From positions 1-64,000 of the forward strand of contig CAVOJD010000029.1 in NCBI GenBank assembly GCA_963696075.1: a stretch of DNA of 64,000 bases, in the 5' to 3' direction. This DNA comes from CAJQQK01 sp963696075 (GTDB lineage Bacteria > Pseudomonadota > Alphaproteobacteria > Rhizobiales > Hyphomicrobiaceae). The translations under genes and the position numbers were made by a program. Below the pieces are notes generated by a model, which saw nothing but the letters and a program-made list of their open reading frames with translations, searched no databases and had not been told where the DNA came from. How positions within the stretch are numbered: position 1 is the stretch's first letter; every line of letters starts with the position of its first letter. Below, piece after piece: positions 55,354 to 62,741 of the stretch.

Positions 55354-55862
55354 TCGTACGCAAGCTGATGCTGCTTGGCGACATGGCGGTCGGCAAGACC
55401 TCGATCGCCAACCGCCTCGCCTTCGACCGCTTTGGTGAGAGCTATAAGTCAACCATCGGCACCGACATTTACGTCTACGACGTCGACCCGCCACCGGGCG
55501 GCAAGCCCTTCCAGTTCCTGATCTGGGATACGGACGGCAACTTCGAGGATGCGATGTTTCGCTCCCACTATATGCGCGGCGCCCACGCCGCCATCATCGT
55601 CGGCGACCTGACCCGCCGCGCCACGCTCGAGAGCCAGCTTCGCCTCGCCCGGAAATTCTCCGAGGCCCTTCCCGGCCGTTTTTTCTCAGCCGTCCTCAAC
55701 AAGGACGATCTGACGGACCAGTTCCCGCCCGAAGACGATTGGCTGCCGGACGGGCTCCGTGAGCCCTATTTCCCGCTCCTGCGAACCAGCGCGAAATCAG
55801 GTCTCAACATTAAGCGAACCTTCGAGGAGGCGGCGCACACCATCGTGCGCCGTCATCTCTGA
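55350..55862 (+). CDS. Rab/Ras-like small GTPase (Rup-type)
   Basis: A 170-residue protein of near-minimal GTPase size. P-loop GDMAVGKTS (10-18); switch I SYKSTIGTD (31-39), as in Rab proteins; switch II WDTDGNFEDAMF (59-70); YMRGAHAAIIVGDLT (74-88), very close to the Rab YYRGAH motif; NKDD (117-120); TSAKS (146-150). All G-boxes are present, but switch II reads DTDGN where eukaryotic Ras/Rab proteins have DTAGQ: Asp replaces Ala and Asn64 replaces the catalytic Gln. There is no C-terminal Cys, so no lipid anchor. Overlap with the OmpA gene suggests that protein brings it to the membrane. Confidence 0.92.
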   Translation: MIVRKLMLLGDMAVGKTSIANRLAFDRFGESYKSTIGTDIYVYDVDPPPGGKPFQFLIWDTDGNFEDAMFRSHYMRGAHAAIIVGDLTRRATLESQLRLARKFSEALPGRFFSAVLNKDDLTDQFPPEDDWLPDGLREPYFPLLRTSAKSGLNIKRTFEEAAHTIVRRHL

Positions 55863-55881
55863 GCCGGGGGCGGAGGCGCGC

Positions 55882-57015
55882 TTGGCGGACCATGGCGAGG
55901 GTGACGACCACACGCTCGAAGCACTCGTGAGCGCGGGCCTCATCGCGCTCGTGCGCGCCGATGTCGGCCTCAGCGTCATCGACACGGCCGGCGCGGCGGC
56001 GAGGGGCATCGTGCCCGGCCGTCAGCTCTGCGACCAGATCCCCGCCTTGGTCGGCCTTGAGGACCAGCTCGAGAGTTTGAAAGCCTATCCCGGCCGCCGC
56101 ATCGAGATGGCCAACGTCTCGCTCGTGGCGCGCGATGAAGTGCCGGCCCGTCAGGATATCTCCGTCATTTTCGATCATTCCGCCCGGCGCTTCATCACCG
56201 CCATCATGCCCTCGCTCGCCAACAACGCGCTGGCCATTGAACGCGAGCAGAGCCTGCGCCAGCGCTACCTCCTCGAAACGCAGATTGCCGACCAGACCCG
56301 CGCCGTCATGGCCGCCAACGAGGCGCTCCACCAGATCAACGCCGACCTTCTCGATTTCACCCGCATCGTCTCGCATGATCTGAAGGCGCCGATGCGCGCC
56401 ATGCGCTATTTCGCCGACGACATCGAGCAGGCGATCGAGAACAGCGACACCGCCGGCCAGCTCGCAGCGATTGATGATCTGCGCTTCCAGACGACCCGTC
56501 TGTCCCGGCTGGTGTCGGACCTGCTCACGTACACCCGCCTTGACGACAAGTCCGAGGCGGAGGCCGAAGTCGACACCCGCCGCCTCATCGACACCGTCAT
56601 CGCAACCCTGCCGCGTCCGGACGGCATCGCCGTGCGGGTGAAGGGCGACTGGCCCGTGCTCACGACGACGGCGCCGCTCCTGGATCTTGTGCTGCGCAAT
56701 CTGATCGATAACGCCATCAAGCATCACGACCTCGACGTCGGCGTAATCGATGTCGTGAGCGATGTCGGTGAGGCGGAGATGCAACTTGTCGTCGCTGACG
56801 ATGGCCCCGGCATTCCCGCCCGGCACCGATCATCCGTGCTGGCCCCGTTCGCCAAGCTATCGGGGGATCGCGATGCTGGCTCGGGCCTCGGCCTTGCCAT
56901 GATCGACAAGATCCTCAAGGCCCGCGGTGGCGGAATTGAAATCGGCCCACGCCTCGACGGCCGACGCGGCGCACGTATCGTGGTTACCTGGCCGTTGACA
57001 ATGCAATCCAAGTAG
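55882..57015 (+). CDS. cytoplasmic sensor histidine kinase of the GTPase operon
   Basis: A 377-residue kinase. TTG 55882 is chosen because GGAGG lies 5 bases upstream and the earlier frame runs inside the GTPase gene. Residues 1-110 are a PAS-like sensor without a membrane helix (LVSAGLIALVRADVGLSVIDTAGAAARGIVPG). A coiled linker then leads to the HisKA domain with the H-box IVSHDLKAPMRAM. HATPase follows: NLIDNAIKHHD (N-box), ADDGPGIPA (G1), GSGLGLAMIDKIL (G2). It is complete and should be active. Its response regulator follows directly. Confidence 0.93.
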   Translation: MADHGEGDDHTLEALVSAGLIALVRADVGLSVIDTAGAAARGIVPGRQLCDQIPALVGLEDQLESLKAYPGRRIEMANVSLVARDEVPARQDISVIFDHSARRFITAIMPSLANNALAIEREQSLRQRYLLETQIADQTRAVMAANEALHQINADLLDFTRIVSHDLKAPMRAMRYFADDIEQAIENSDTAGQLAAIDDLRFQTTRLSRLVSDLLTYTRLDDKSEAEAEVDTRRLIDTVIATLPRPDGIAVRVKGDWPVLTTTAPLLDLVLRNLIDNAIKHHDLDVGVIDVVSDVGEAEMQLVVADDGPGIPARHRSSVLAPFAKLSGDRDAGSGLGLAMIDKILKARGGGIEIGPRLDGRRGARIVVTWPLTMQSK

Positions 57016-57143
57016 CATTTGCTTCGGGCTTGCTTTGTGATACTGGCCGCGTCTTGTTCCATTACTTCGGTCGAATCGAAGCCTACTCAACGCAAACCAG
57101 AGATCAGATAGTGTCACCGGCGACAGGCAATGGCGGCGATTTC

Positions 57144-57575
57144 ATGGCGCGACGCAGCGAAGCGACGCACGCCAAAGCCGGCCTGCCGGACCTCAAGAAT
57201 GTTCTGATCGTCGAAGACGAGGGCGTTGATGCGCGTCGCATGACGGCGGTTCTGCGCATTGTGCTTGGCCGTGATGTTGAATTGCGCCTGGCCTCCTCGC
57301 TCGACAGGGCCATCGACGAAGTCATTAAATTATGCCCCGACGTCATGTTTCTCGATGACTATCTGAAACCCAACGATTCCGCGCTACAGACCATTCCTCT
57401 CGTCCGCCGTGCCGGCTATGACGGGCCGATCATCGTCGTATCCGGCGAGGTCGATCGGCCACGGCGCATTGAACTGCGCAAGGCCGGCGCCCTCGAAATC
57501 ATTCACAAAGATGACGTTGACAGCGTAAATGTCTCCGAAGCATTGATCCGCGCCTTCATCCCGCGCGATCCGTAA
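57144..57575 (+). CDS. single-domain response regulator (CheY-like)
   Basis: A 143-residue receiver domain. Starts at GTG 57111 or ATG 57144 are possible; the receiver begins at KNVLIVEDEG, so the shorter one is taken. The acidic pair is in VEDE, the phospho-acceptor Asp is in VMFLDDYLKPND, the Ser/Thr position is in IIVVSGE and the Lys is in EIIHKDD. There is no output domain. It would be the phosphate acceptor of the kinase just upstream and must act by binding another protein, perhaps the GTPase or OmpA protein. Confidence 0.88.
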   Translation: MARRSEATHAKAGLPDLKNVLIVEDEGVDARRMTAVLRIVLGRDVELRLASSLDRAIDEVIKLCPDVMFLDDYLKPNDSALQTIPLVRRAGYDGPIIVVSGEVDRPRRIELRKAGALEIIHKDDVDSVNVSEALIRAFIPRDP

Positions 57576-57667
57576 CGCCGCCGGCGCGAAGATGTCGTAA
57601 GGCCGCCGCCAACGGTTACGGGCGTGGTCTGTCGGCGGAAGCTCAGACCAGCGGACAGGGAGATCGT

Positions 57668-58684
57668 TTGTCGATTCGACCAGATATGTCCGAAACGCAC
57701 GGTCTGCGCGCCACGATCGCGCGCGCCATGGCCTCCGAAGGCGACAATCCCTCTCTGGCTGCCGGCCTGATGGTCAGTGCGCTCGCCTTGTTGAGCTTCC
57801 AGGACGCCATCATCAAGGTGACCAGCGATTGGCTGTCGATCTGGCAGTTCCAGACCGTTCGTTCGCTCATCAACATCTCGCTTCTGCTGGCAACGGCGGC
57901 CTTTATCGCCGGCTGGCGCCAACTCGCCCCGCGCCGCATTGGGGCGGTTATCCTGCGCAGCATCTTCCTTGTTGGCGCGATGCTCTGCTTCTTCTCCGGG
58001 GTGCCGTTCCTGAGCCTGGCTGAAATCGCAGCCGGCCTCTATCTGTTCCCCTTGATCGTCGCCCTCCTCTCCCGCTTCGTGCTCGGCGAGACGGTCGGCC
58101 CGGATCGCTTGGCTGCCGTCGCAGCCGGCTTCATCGGCTCGATGCTGATCCTCAAGCCCGCAACCGCCGATTTCCAGATGGTCGGCCTCCTCCCGATCGC
58201 CGCCGCCTTCTTCTATGCGTGCATGGTTCTGACGACCCGCAAACTGTGCCGCGGCGAATCCCCCCTCGCGCTCGCCAGCGGCGTCGCGATTGCGTTCCTG
58301 AGCGTCGGCTTGATCGGGCTCGCGATCTTTCCAGCGCCGTCGGCTGCCTCCGCCCAGAACCTTCAGTGGTCCTACCTGATGACGAGCTGGCATCCGCTGA
58401 GCCCCGTCTTGTTCGCAGCAATCGCGACCTGTTCGCTTCTGAACCTCGTCGCCAACATTCTGCTCGCCCGCGCCTATCAGACAGCCGAATCGAGCTGGCT
58501 CGCACCCTATGACTACTCCTACCTGGTCTTCGCGGCTGTCTGGGGCTACGTCCTGTGGGGCACGATCCCCGATCCCTTGACGCTGTGCGGCATGGCGCTG
58601 ATTGCCGGCGCCGGTATTTTCGTCGCAACACGTGGGGCCGCCCCCGCCGAACAGACCGCGCCAAGCCCGCCCACAGGCCGCTGA
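57668..58684 (+). CDS. EamA/DMT-family transporter
   Basis: A 338-residue inner-membrane protein with ten hydrophobic segments in two EamA repeats. TTG 57668 has AGGGAG upstream; ATG 57686 is an alternative. The first repeat opens LMVSALALLSFQDAIIKVTSDWLSIWQFQTVRSLINISLLL and shows FFSGVPFLSLAEIAAGLYLFPLIVALLS. The second includes YACMVLTTRKLCRGESPLALASG and LLNLVANILLARAYQTAESSWLAPYDYSYLVFAAVWGYVLWG. These carriers export small metabolites; substrate unknown. It lies between the signalling operon and the arsenic locus and need not belong to either. Confidence 0.9.
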   Translation: MSIRPDMSETHGLRATIARAMASEGDNPSLAAGLMVSALALLSFQDAIIKVTSDWLSIWQFQTVRSLINISLLLATAAFIAGWRQLAPRRIGAVILRSIFLVGAMLCFFSGVPFLSLAEIAAGLYLFPLIVALLSRFVLGETVGPDRLAAVAAGFIGSMLILKPATADFQMVGLLPIAAAFFYACMVLTTRKLCRGESPLALASGVAIAFLSVGLIGLAIFPAPSAASAQNLQWSYLMTSWHPLSPVLFAAIATCSLLNLVANILLARAYQTAESSWLAPYDYSYLVFAAVWGYVLWGTIPDPLTLCGMALIAGAGIFVATRGAAPAEQTAPSPPTGR

Positions 58685-58703
58685 GGCTGCCATCGCGGGC
58701 GTG

Positions 58704-58750
58704 TTGACAGGTCTGCATCCGCACACAACAGTGTCGATATTTCTCGACAT
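58704..58750 (+). promoter_or_regulatory. promoter and ArsR-type operator of the arsR-arsC fusion gene
   Basis: TTGACA at 58704-58709 fits a -35 box. Downstream, GTGTCGA (58731-58737) and TCGACAT (58744-58750) form an inverted repeat with a 6-base spacer, placed 24 bases before the ATG at 58775. The same TGTCGA-N6-TCGACA arrangement stands before the second ars unit at 59729-59748. Repression by the ArsR domain of the fusion is inferred. Confidence 0.75.
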
Positions 58751-58774
58751 GCCGCAGGTCAACGAGGGTCCGAA

Positions 58775-59665
58775 ATGTCCAAGCCGCTCCCGCCCTCGAC
58801 GCGCGAAAGCGCAAGTGTCTTTCACGCGCTGGCGCAGGAAACGCGCCTCGAAACATATCGGCTGCTGTTGCGCTACCAGCCCTTCGGCCTGGCTGCCGGC
58901 GACATCTCGCGCCTGCTCTCGGTGCCTCACAATACGCTCTCCACTCACCTTCAGGAATTGGAAGCCGCCGGTCTCATCCACTCCCGTCGCGAGGGCCGTT
59001 CGGTCATCTTTGCGGCCGTCCCCGCCCGTCTCGACGACATCATCACCAATCTGGCAGCCGTCAATCAGCCTTCCCGCCGGCGCCGCGCCCCGGTGCCGGC
59101 CCGCTCGTCATGGCCGCAAAAGCGGCCAACGGCGGGGGCGACCGGGCGCACCTATAAAGTGCTGGTGCTGTGCACGGGCAACGCCGCGCGCTCGCTGATG
59201 GCGGAAGCCATGATCCGTCGCGAGGGCGCCGGCCGCTTCGACGTCTATTCGGCCGGCAGCGCGCCCAGGAAGCAGGCCAACCCGCGCGCGCTCGCCCTGC
59301 TGCGTCGGCTTGGTTATGACACTGCCGGTCTGGCCCCGAAGCCTTGGACGAGGTTTGCCGGCCCGGACGCGCCAGAGATGGATTTCGTCATCACGCTGTG
59401 CGATCGCGCGGCCGGTGAGGCGTGCCCGGACTGGCCGGGCCACCCCCTGGCCGCCCATTGGGGGATCCCGCCTGTTGCCGAATTGAAAGCCTCGCGCGGC
59501 GAAACCGAGGCAGCCGTCAAGGAGACCTACCGCCGGCTGATGTATCGCGTGACGGCCTTCGTCAATCTGTCCGTCGAAGACTTGTCGCTTGATGAATTGC
59601 AGGCGCGCCTCAAATCCATCGGCCGCCTTGAAGGGGCAAGCGAATTGGCGATGTCGGAGGCATAA
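58775..59665 (+). CDS. ArsR repressor fused to LMW-phosphatase-type arsenate reductase (ArsR-ArsC)
   Basis: A 296-residue fusion. Residues 10-95 are an ArsR winged helix (SASVFHALAQETRLETYRLLLRYQ, then AAGDISRLLSVPHNTLSTHLQELEAAGLIHSRREGRSVIFAA). A basic linker (about 96-126) is followed by an LMW-PTP/ArsC domain with LVLCTGNAARSLMAEA (Cys133, Arg139), WTRFAGPDAPEMDFVITLCD and candidate relay cysteines Cys209 and Cys217. The pattern CxGNAARS keeps the nucleophile and Arg. As ArsR proteins sense As(III) and ArsC makes it from arsenate, the fusion couples sensor and enzyme. It starts the arsenic locus. Confidence 0.92.
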   Translation: MSKPLPPSTRESASVFHALAQETRLETYRLLLRYQPFGLAAGDISRLLSVPHNTLSTHLQELEAAGLIHSRREGRSVIFAAVPARLDDIITNLAAVNQPSRRRRAPVPARSSWPQKRPTAGATGRTYKVLVLCTGNAARSLMAEAMIRREGAGRFDVYSAGSAPRKQANPRALALLRRLGYDTAGLAPKPWTRFAGPDAPEMDFVITLCDRAAGEACPDWPGHPLAAHWGIPPVAELKASRGETEAAVKETYRRLMYRVTAFVNLSVEDLSLDELQARLKSIGRLEGASELAMSEA

Positions 59666-59722
59666 CGCCCACCCGGCGAGGTGTCAGCGCATGCGCTTTA
59701 AGCCTTGCGGCGAGCGAACTGT

Positions 59723-59768
59723 TTCGTTATGTCGAGACTTGTCGACATGATAGTTTCGGCATAACGAA
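59723..59768 (+). promoter_or_regulatory. second ArsR-type operator, before arsC
   Basis: ATGTCGA (59729-59735) and TCGACAT (59742-59748) form an inverted repeat with a 6-base spacer, the same layout as at 58731-58750. An outer inverted repeat TTCGTTATG (59723-59731) and CATAACGAA (59760-59768) frames it. It sits directly upstream of the arsC ATG at 59780, so the downstream arsC-GAPDH-arsJ unit can be regulated separately from the fusion. Confidence 0.72.
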
Positions 59769-59779
59769 TAGGTGGCGCG

Positions 59780-60283
59780 ATGCCAGATCCAGTCTACCGC
59801 ACGCTGTTCTTGTGTGCACACAACTCGGCCCGTTCCGTCATCGCCGAAGCCGTGCTGCGCAAGATCGCACCCGAGAGCTTTCAGGCATTCTCCGCCGGTT
59901 CCAGACCGGCCGCTGCCCCGATGCCGGCTGTCATCGAACGGATGCAGGCATTGGGCTATGATACCGAGGGGCTGCGATCGAAGTCGTGGAATGAGTTCAC
60001 AGGCGCGGATGCGCCGCGGATGGATTTCGTGATCACCATGTGCGACAGCCTCGAGCAGGACGAGTGTCCGGACTTTGAGGGGCAGGTCGTCACCGCCGCC
60101 TGGCCGTTTCCGGACCCGGCCAAATTCACCGGCAGCGATACCGAGAAGGCCGCGATGATCAACGAACTGGTCGGCATGATCCGGCGGCGCCTTGAGATTT
60201 TTGTCAATCTGCCGTTCGACACGCTTGATCAAATGGCATTGCAGGCTCGCCTCGACGAAATAGGCCGGCAAACCGGCACTTGA
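59780..60283 (+). CDS. arsC: arsenate reductase, LMW-phosphatase type
   Basis: A 167-residue ArsC preceded by AGGTGG. Active-site loop LFLCAHNSARSVIAEAVLR (Cys12, Arg18), NEFTGADAPRMDFVITMCDSLEQDEC with candidate relay cysteines Cys88 and Cys96, and the product-side WPFPDPAKFTGSDTEKAAMINELV loop. It reduces arsenate to arsenite with a thiol partner such as thioredoxin. The relay spacing is one residue longer than the seven of pI258 ArsC, so the disulfide path is a guess. It is the first gene of the arsC-GAPDH-arsJ operon. Confidence 0.92.
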   Translation: MPDPVYRTLFLCAHNSARSVIAEAVLRKIAPESFQAFSAGSRPAAAPMPAVIERMQALGYDTEGLRSKSWNEFTGADAPRMDFVITMCDSLEQDECPDFEGQVVTAAWPFPDPAKFTGSDTEKAAMINELVGMIRRRLEIFVNLPFDTLDQMALQARLDEIGRQTGT

Positions 60284-60314
60284 GCGCAGACTTGAAACGG
60301 CGGGGAGAAGAGCA

Positions 60315-61358
60315 ATGCGCGTTGGCATCAACGGAATGGGACGGATCGGCAGGCTGGCGTTGCGCGCGGCGCTTGGCGGCGTGTGGCGGGCGGATGATGA
60401 TCCCCGCGCCGCCAACCGCCTTGAGATCGTCCACGTCAACGAACTGAGCGGCGGCAGCGCCGCGACGGCGCATCTCTTGGAGTTCGACAGCCTGCACGGG
60501 CGCTGGCGCGGCGACATCGCAGCCGACGGCGAGACAGCGATTTCGGTCGGCGGGCGCCGCATCACGTTTTCAGGCAAGGCCGACCCTGGCGCCATCGATT
60601 GGGGCGCGCTGGGCTGCGACATCGTCCTTGAATGCACCGGCGCCTTCCGCACGCCGGAAAAACTCCAGGTCTATTTCGACAAGGGCGTGAAGCGCGTCAT
60701 CGTGGCAGCTCCCGTCAAGGACGAGCGCGCCCTCAATATCGTCGTCGGCGTCAACGACCACCTCTATGACCCCACCCGCCATACGCTTCTGACGGCGGCA
60801 TCCTGCACCACCAACTGCCTCGCCCCCGTGGTCAAGGTCGTGCATGAGGCGATCGGCATCCGCCACGGCCAGATCACCACGATCCATGATCCGACGAATA
60901 CCAACGTCGTCGTCGATGCGCCTCATAAGGACCTGCGCCGCGCGCGTTCCGCGATGCTCTCGTTGCAACCGACGACAACTGGCAGCGCGACGGCGATCGC
61001 GTTGATCTATCCCGAACTCAAAGGACGCCTCAACGGCCACGCGGTTCGCGCCCCCGTCCTCAACGCCTCGCTCACCGACTGCGTCTTCGAACTCGAGCGC
61101 GCGACGACGGAGGACGAAGTCAACGACCTCTTCGCTACGGCAGCCCGCGGTCCCCTTGCCGGCATCCTCGGGTATGAGACCCGCCCGCTGGTCTCGATCG
61201 ACTATGCCAACGATACCCGCTCGGCCATCGTTGACGCGCCAAGCACGATGGTCACCGACGGCACGCTGCTGAAGGTCTATGCCTGGTATGACAATGAGAT
61301 GGGCTATGCCTGCCGCATGGTCGATCTCGCCAACCAGGTGATCGCGGCCGAGGCCTGA
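60315..61358 (+). CDS. glyceraldehyde-3-phosphate dehydrogenase of the ars operon
   Basis: A 347-residue GAPDH preceded by GGGGAG. Rossmann motif INGMGRIGRLALRAAL at the start, catalytic Cys164 in TAASCTTNCLAP, and HGQITTIHDPTNTNVVVDAPHKDLRRARSAMLSLQPTTTGSATAIALIYPELKGRLNGHAVRAPVLNASLTDCVFEL. It precedes arsJ by 4 bases. In the known GAPDH-ArsJ pathway it uses arsenate with glyceraldehyde-3-phosphate to make 1-arseno-3-phosphoglycerate, which ArsJ exports. The operon position favours this arsenate role over glycolysis. Confidence 0.93.
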   Translation: MRVGINGMGRIGRLALRAALGGVWRADDDPRAANRLEIVHVNELSGGSAATAHLLEFDSLHGRWRGDIAADGETAISVGGRRITFSGKADPGAIDWGALGCDIVLECTGAFRTPEKLQVYFDKGVKRVIVAAPVKDERALNIVVGVNDHLYDPTRHTLLTAASCTTNCLAPVVKVVHEAIGIRHGQITTIHDPTNTNVVVDAPHKDLRRARSAMLSLQPTTTGSATAIALIYPELKGRLNGHAVRAPVLNASLTDCVFELERATTEDEVNDLFATAARGPLAGILGYETRPLVSIDYANDTRSAIVDAPSTMVTDGTLLKVYAWYDNEMGYACRMVDLANQVIAAEA

Positions 61359-61362
61359 GGAC

Positions 61363-62607
61363 ATGAGCGACGCCGTCCGCAACTATCTGATCGTGACTGC
61401 GTCCTACTGGGGCTTCACCCTGGTCGACGGCGCCTTGCGCATGCTCGTCCTGTTCCACTTCTTCAAGCTGGGGTTTTCGCCCTTCACGCTCGCCTTCCTG
61501 TTCCTGCTCTACGAGTTCGCCGGCATCGTCTCGAACCTCGTCGGCGGCTGGCTTGCGACCCGCTTCGGCATCCCGCGCATGCTGGCCCTGGGCCAGATCC
61601 TCCAGATCGCCGGCCTGGTCATGCTTTCCGCCCTCGATCCCGCTTGGACGGCTGCGCTCTCCGTTGCCTACGTGGTCGCAGCCCAGGGTATTGCCGGCGT
61701 CGCCAAGGATCTCACCAAGACCGCCTCCAAGTCCGCCATCAAGGCGGTCTCGACCGACGGCTCAAGGGAACTTTTCAATCTCGTCGCCTGGTTCACCGGC
61801 TCGAAGAACGCGATGAAGGGCGTCGGCTTCTTCCTCGGCGGCCTGTTGCTGGAGACCGTAGGCTTCCGGATGGCGCTGTGGCTGATGGCAGGCCTGATCG
61901 CCATAATCCTGGTCGCCGGCCTCCTCCTCCTGCCGCGTGAGCTGGGTAAGGCCAAGGGCTCCAGGACGGTGCGCGAACTCTTCGCCAAGTCGCGCGGTGT
62001 CAACCTGCTGGCGGCTGCCCGCGTCTTCCTGTTCGGCGCCCGCGATGTCTGGTTCGTCGTCGGCCTGCCGGTGTTCCTCTACGCCTACGGCTGGAACTTC
62101 CTGAGCGTCGGCGCCTTCCTCGCGTTCTGGACGATCGCCTATGGCGTCATCCAGGCGGCAGCGCCCCGCTTCGTCTCCCGCTCCGATGATGGCCTGACCC
62201 GCGAGGTGCCCTCGGCCCGCCTCTGGTCATTCGCCCTGATGACCATTCCGCTGATCCTCGCTGGCGTCCTCAACACCCCGGGCGTGCCACATCCCGACTG
62301 GATCATCGTTGCCGGCCTGACGCTGTTCGGCTTCGCCTTCGCGGTCAATTCCTCCCTCCACTCCTACCTGATCCTCGCCTACGCAGGCTCAGAGAAAGCC
62401 GCCGAGGACGTCGGCTTCTATTACGCAGCCAACGCCGCCGGCCGCCTTATCGGCATTCTGTTGTCCGGTCTGCTCTATCAGGTCGGCGGCATGACCGGCT
62501 GCCTGTTGGGCTCCGCGATCATGCTGGGGCTATGCTGGGCGATCACGCTGACGCTGCCGTCCCGGCTCGATGAGTCGGTGATTTCCGGCGAAGCCGCCCG
62601 TCTATAG
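61363..62607 (+). CDS. arsJ: organoarsenical exporter ArsJ (MFS)
   Basis: A 414-residue major-facilitator carrier with about 11-12 helices. It starts YLIVTASYWGFTLVDGALRMLVLFHFFKLGFSPFTLAFLFLLYEF, the ArsJ signature, and continues ARFGIPRMLALGQILQIAG, VAKDLTKTASKSAIKAV and FTGSKNAMKGVGFFLGGLLLE. It exports 1-arseno-3-phosphoglycerate, which then decays to arsenate outside. It follows its GAPDH with a 4-base gap and a GAGG ribosome site. The operon ends at the terminator near 62650. Confidence 0.95.
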   Translation: MSDAVRNYLIVTASYWGFTLVDGALRMLVLFHFFKLGFSPFTLAFLFLLYEFAGIVSNLVGGWLATRFGIPRMLALGQILQIAGLVMLSALDPAWTAALSVAYVVAAQGIAGVAKDLTKTASKSAIKAVSTDGSRELFNLVAWFTGSKNAMKGVGFFLGGLLLETVGFRMALWLMAGLIAIILVAGLLLLPRELGKAKGSRTVRELFAKSRGVNLLAAARVFLFGARDVWFVVGLPVFLYAYGWNFLSVGAFLAFWTIAYGVIQAAAPRFVSRSDDGLTREVPSARLWSFALMTIPLILAGVLNTPGVPHPDWIIVAGLTLFGFAFAVNSSLHSYLILAYAGSEKAAEDVGFYYAANAAGRLIGILLSGLLYQVGGMTGCLLGSAIMLGLCWAITLTLPSRLDESVISGEAARL

Positions 62608-62628
62608 CTACAAAGATGGTGGGGGTTC

Positions 62629-62672
62629 GGGGGCTCTGCCCCCGAGCGGGTCAAAGGGCGGCAGCCCTTTTT
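62629..62672 (+). terminator. double hairpin terminator of the arsJ operon
   Basis: Two stems follow the arsJ stop. First, GGGGGC-TCT-GCCCCC (62629-62643). Second, AAAGGGC (62653-62659) with GCCCTTT (62664-62670), then TT. The second one has the A/T ends expected of a Rho-independent terminator. The next gene begins at 62742 with its own ribosome site. Confidence 0.78.
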
Positions 62673-62741
62673 GCGCAGCAAATCACTTGAGGCGTCTCGA
62701 AGTGCGCTGCACACTCATTGCTTCCACCAGGAGAGGCTTCC

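Noticed and set aside
53062..55494. Open frame of about 810 codons on the minus strand opposite the OmpA/BON gene
   Set aside because: It is antisense to a gene with clear domains, has no recognisable domain itself and reflects the GC-rich codon pattern.
57503..58981. Open frame of about 490 codons on the minus strand across the EamA gene
   Set aside because: Covers a transporter gene and parts of two others; no domain content.
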